Part shown: one piece after another, positions 7,720 through 9,146 of the stretch
How the letters are laid out: each line of letters begins with the position of its first letter
Position numbering within the stretch: the first letter of the stretch is position 1
NCBI GenBank assembly: GCA_002712845.1
Contig: PAUV01000085.1
Location: forward strand, 7,085-16,230
Length of the DNA: 9,146 nt
DNA from: Rhodopirellula sp.
Lineage (GTDB): Bacteria > Planctomycetota > Planctomycetia > Pirellulales > Pirellulaceae
Reading direction: 5' to 3'
Program-made: the position numbers and the translations under genes
Notes under the pieces: model-generated
The model's database searches: none
Told to the model about the DNA's origin: nothing
Seen by the model: only the letters and a program-made list of their open reading frames with translations

Positions 7720-7771
7720 TGTGCCCGCCTGAATCTTTGGATAATGTGGATTCAGCGACGAGGGACACACT
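7711..7771 (-). terminator. Rho-independent terminator of the cysH-rrf2 unit, overlapping the end of yidC
   Basis: On the minus strand, AGTGTG-T-CCC (7771-7762) pairs with GGGCACACT (7726-7718), giving nine pairs with one bulged base. An inner perfect 7-base stem, CTGAATC/GATTCAG (7729-7735 with 7749-7755), lies inside. The outer stem is followed by ATTTTTTCTT. It begins four bases after the stop of the Rrf2 gene. The T-run is the complement of the last lysine codons of yidC (AAG AAA AAA). On the plus strand the same hairpin lacks a T-run, so it is a poorer terminator in that direction. Confidence 0.75.
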
Positions 7772-7775
7772 CGGT

Positions 7776-8201
7776 CTAGATGTAGAACATGCTCGCGTCG
7801 CCGTGTTGGGAACGCTCGACAAGAGCACTCAATGTGGCTTGCCCAAGGATCCGGCGTGAGGCTTCGGCAGCATCATCCCATTGCTCTTGAAGCATCGCGG
7901 CGATGGGGGTCCTCTTGGAGTCCGTGCGACAACCCGTTTCTTGCGAGCCAACGGCTTCTGCAATGTCTAAGAGTGTGATGGTGGCAGGGTCAACTGAAAG
8001 TCGGTATCCACCTTGGCTGCCACGAATGCTTTGGACCCATCCCAAAGCTCGGAGGCTCCGCAGAATCTGAACCAAAAACGGTCCAGGAATCCCGTGTCGA
8101 TCTGTGATTTCGCGGATTGCAACCGGAGATCCTTCATCGTTTTGGATCGCAAGTTCCAGCATTGCAACGCAGGCGTAATGAACGCGGGCGGAGATGACCA
8201 T
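7776..8201 (-). CDS. Rrf2-family winged-helix transcriptional regulator
   Basis: A 141-residue protein, the normal Rrf2 length. The ATG at 8201 is preceded by GGAG seven bases upstream. A longer frame from 8369 would overlap most of the end of cysH and lacks family similarity, so it is rejected. Domain order: N-terminal helix (ARVHYACVAMLELA, 5-18), recognition helix-turn-helix (IREITDRHGIPGPFLVQIL, 29-47), the wing (IRGSQGGYRLS, 59-69), and a dimerisation helix (TLLDIAEAVG, 76-85). The C-terminal MFYI ending is common in the family. Only two cysteines exist (C11, C91), so the three-cysteine cluster site of IscR/NsrR is absent; this resembles CymR-type members that sense sulfur status through a partner. 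It lies 16 bases behind cysH, most likely in the same transcript, so a role in sulfur or cysteine regulation is a reasonable inference. The ligand and operator are unknown. Confidence 0.88.
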   Translation of the reverse strand: MVISARVHYACVAMLELAIQNDEGSPVAIREITDRHGIPGPFLVQILRSLRALGWVQSIRGSQGGYRLSVDPATITLLDIAEAVGSQETGCRTDSKRTPIAAMLQEQWDDAAEASRRILGQATLSALVERSQHGDASMFYI

Positions 8202-8217
8202 CTTATTTCTCCACGGC

Positions 8218-9069
8218 TCAGGAAGAATGGAGTCCGCATTCGGTTTTCTTGAACCCGCTCCACCGGCCAGCCCTTTCATCTTCCCCAGGCAAAACCGCGC
8301 GAGTGCATGGGAAGCAGCCCACACTCGGATAGCCTTGATCGTGAAGCGGGTTGTACGGGATGTTTTCACTGGCGATCAATGACCAGACATCCTTCTTGGT
8401 CCAGTTCGCTAAAGGGCTGATCTTTACAAGTTGAAACTTGCGGTCCCAGCCGACGATCGGCGCTGTCGCGCGGTCAGGGCTCTGGTCTCGACGAATCGCA
8501 CTCGCCCAAGCGTGATGACCCTTGGCTGATTCGTGCAGCACTTTTAGCTTTCGATCGAAGCAGCACTGGTTTGGATTTGATTTGTAAACTGGCCCGCCGT
8601 TCGCTGACTCGTATTCGGCAACTGTCAGGTCAGGCAGCTTGTACTCGACTTCGATGCCGTACTTCTCTTTTACTCGCTCACGCAGTTCAAGCGTTTCCTT
8701 GAACTGATAGCCCGTATCCAGATTGAAAATTGGCGTGTCGGGGGCAACGTCAGCGAGCATGTGGATGATGGTCATGCCCTCCGGACCGAAGGCAGTGGCC
8801 ATCGTGAATTTGGGAGCGAAACGCTCAACTGCCCATTTCAGAATCTGCTTTGGTGTGGCTGTTTCCAGAGCTTGGCTTTCCCGTTCCAACTCTTCCAAGA
8901 GTTCATCGGTAGGACACAGGGGCGGTGTGGCAGCAAGGGCACCCCTTGGTTCATCCGAGTTGGGTGCGAGAACCTTTAACGGTGCAGCAGATTTTGCCTT
9001 GGGATCTGGCTTAGCAGAGTCACCCGGTGGTACGGGAGCGTTCATCAGTGGTTTTGGCCGTGCGGACAT
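8218..9069 (-). CDS. cysH: Assimilatory adenylyl-sulfate (APS) reductase, thioredoxin-dependent, 4Fe-4S type
   Basis: The enzyme reduces activated sulfate to sulfite in the cytoplasm for cysteine synthesis. The protein has 283 residues. The PAPS-reductase fold shows TAFGPEGM (92-99), LDTGYQF (117-123), IRRDQSPDR (192-200) and the catalytic C-terminal motif ECGLH with C278. The cysteine pairs C169-C170 and C252/C255 (CFPC) match the [4Fe-4S] ligands that mark APS-using enzymes, in contrast to the cluster-free PAPS reductase of E. coli, so APS is the expected substrate (EC 1.8.4.10). Residues 1-50 are a Pro/Ala/Lys-rich extension before the core (from about LCPTDELLEELE), possibly disordered or a sign that the true start is further in. 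No Shine-Dalgarno precedes the ATG at 9069. It is first in an apparent operon with the Rrf2 regulator, behind a sigma70-like promoter. Confidence 0.95.
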   Translation of the reverse strand: MSARPKPLMNAPVPPGDSAKPDPKAKSAAPLKVLAPNSDEPRGALAATPPLCPTDELLEELERESQALETATPKQILKWAVERFAPKFTMATAFGPEGMTIIHMLADVAPDTPIFNLDTGYQFKETLELRERVKEKYGIEVEYKLPDLTVAEYESANGGPVYKSNPNQCCFDRKLKVLHESAKGHHAWASAIRRDQSPDRATAPIVGWDRKFQLVKISPLANWTKKDVWSLIASENIPYNPLHDQGYPSVGCFPCTRAVLPGEDERAGRWSGFKKTECGLHSS

Positions 9070-9105
9070 GGCGGGAAATTTAGTGGAAAGCGTGCGTTTC
9101 TCGAT

Positions 9106-9133
9106 ATGCTATAAATATGATCTCTTTAGTCAA
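9106..9133 (-). promoter_or_regulatory. Putative sigma70-type promoter of cysH-rrf2
   Basis: Reading the minus strand, TTGACT (9133-9128) and TAGCAT (9111-9106) are separated by 16 bases. The first matches five of six -35 consensus bases and the second four of six -10 bases. Transcription would start near 9099, leaving about 30 bases before the cysH ATG. The area is locally AT-rich, unlike the flanking DNA, and contains ATATG twice on the plus strand with an 11-base period (9104-9108, 9115-9119), a possible regulator contact site. Confidence 0.5.
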
Positions 9134-9146
9134 GTATCTATCGTCT

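Noticed and set aside
8202..8369. Upstream in-frame extension of the Rrf2 gene (start at 8369)
   Set aside because: It would overlap the end of cysH by about 150 bases, adds 56 residues with no family similarity, and the ATG at 8201 has its own GGAG site and yields the normal family length.

Overview
The window most likely comes from a planctomycete of the Pirellulaceae (Rhodopirellula-like) group. The main reasons are a very large exported protein combining the sugar-dehydrogenase-type propeller, HEAT repeats and CxxCH haem domain typical of the Planctomycetes-Verrucomicrobia (PVC) lineage, and a YidC insertase with an extra PDZ domain in its periplasmic part. The base composition is moderate, Shine-Dalgarno sites are weak or absent in front of most genes, and intergenic spaces are long. 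The assignment rests on protein features only; no 16S or other marker is present.

Layout. Positions 1-537 (+) hold the 3' part of an FtsJ/RlmM-type 2'-O-ribose rRNA methyltransferase whose 5' end lies outside the window. Positions 538-1258 form a 720-base stretch without a recognised gene. It contains short repeats and one candidate 50-residue small membrane protein (1020-1172) behind a perfect AGGAGG. Positions 1259-5059 (+) encode a 1266-residue exported multidomain cytochrome-like protein, followed by a strong intrinsic terminator (5090-5122). A leader with several overlapping hairpins (5234-5275) precedes yidC (5311-7719, +), the membrane protein insertase. From the other end, the minus strand carries cysH (9069-8218, an assimilatory APS reductase with an Fe-S cluster motif) and, 16 bases downstream, an Rrf2-family regulator (8201-7776). 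The two look like one operon, with a sigma70-like promoter at 9133-9106. It ends at a hairpin plus U-tract (7771-7711) whose U-tract is the antisense of the final lysine codons of yidC.

How the genes relate. The plus-strand genes do not form one pathway: rRNA modification, an exported oxidoreductase probably used in scavenging of sugars or polysaccharides, and membrane protein biogenesis each appear to be separate transcription units. The minus-strand pair is coherent: sulfate reduction to sulfite with an adjacent Rrf2 regulator lacking the IscR cluster cysteines suggests CymR-like control of sulfur/cysteine metabolism. No mobile element, CRISPR array, tRNA or rRNA gene was seen. The points most worth a second look are the PDZ insertion in YidC, the yidC leader hairpins, the small ORF at 1020, and the cysH-rrf2 unit.
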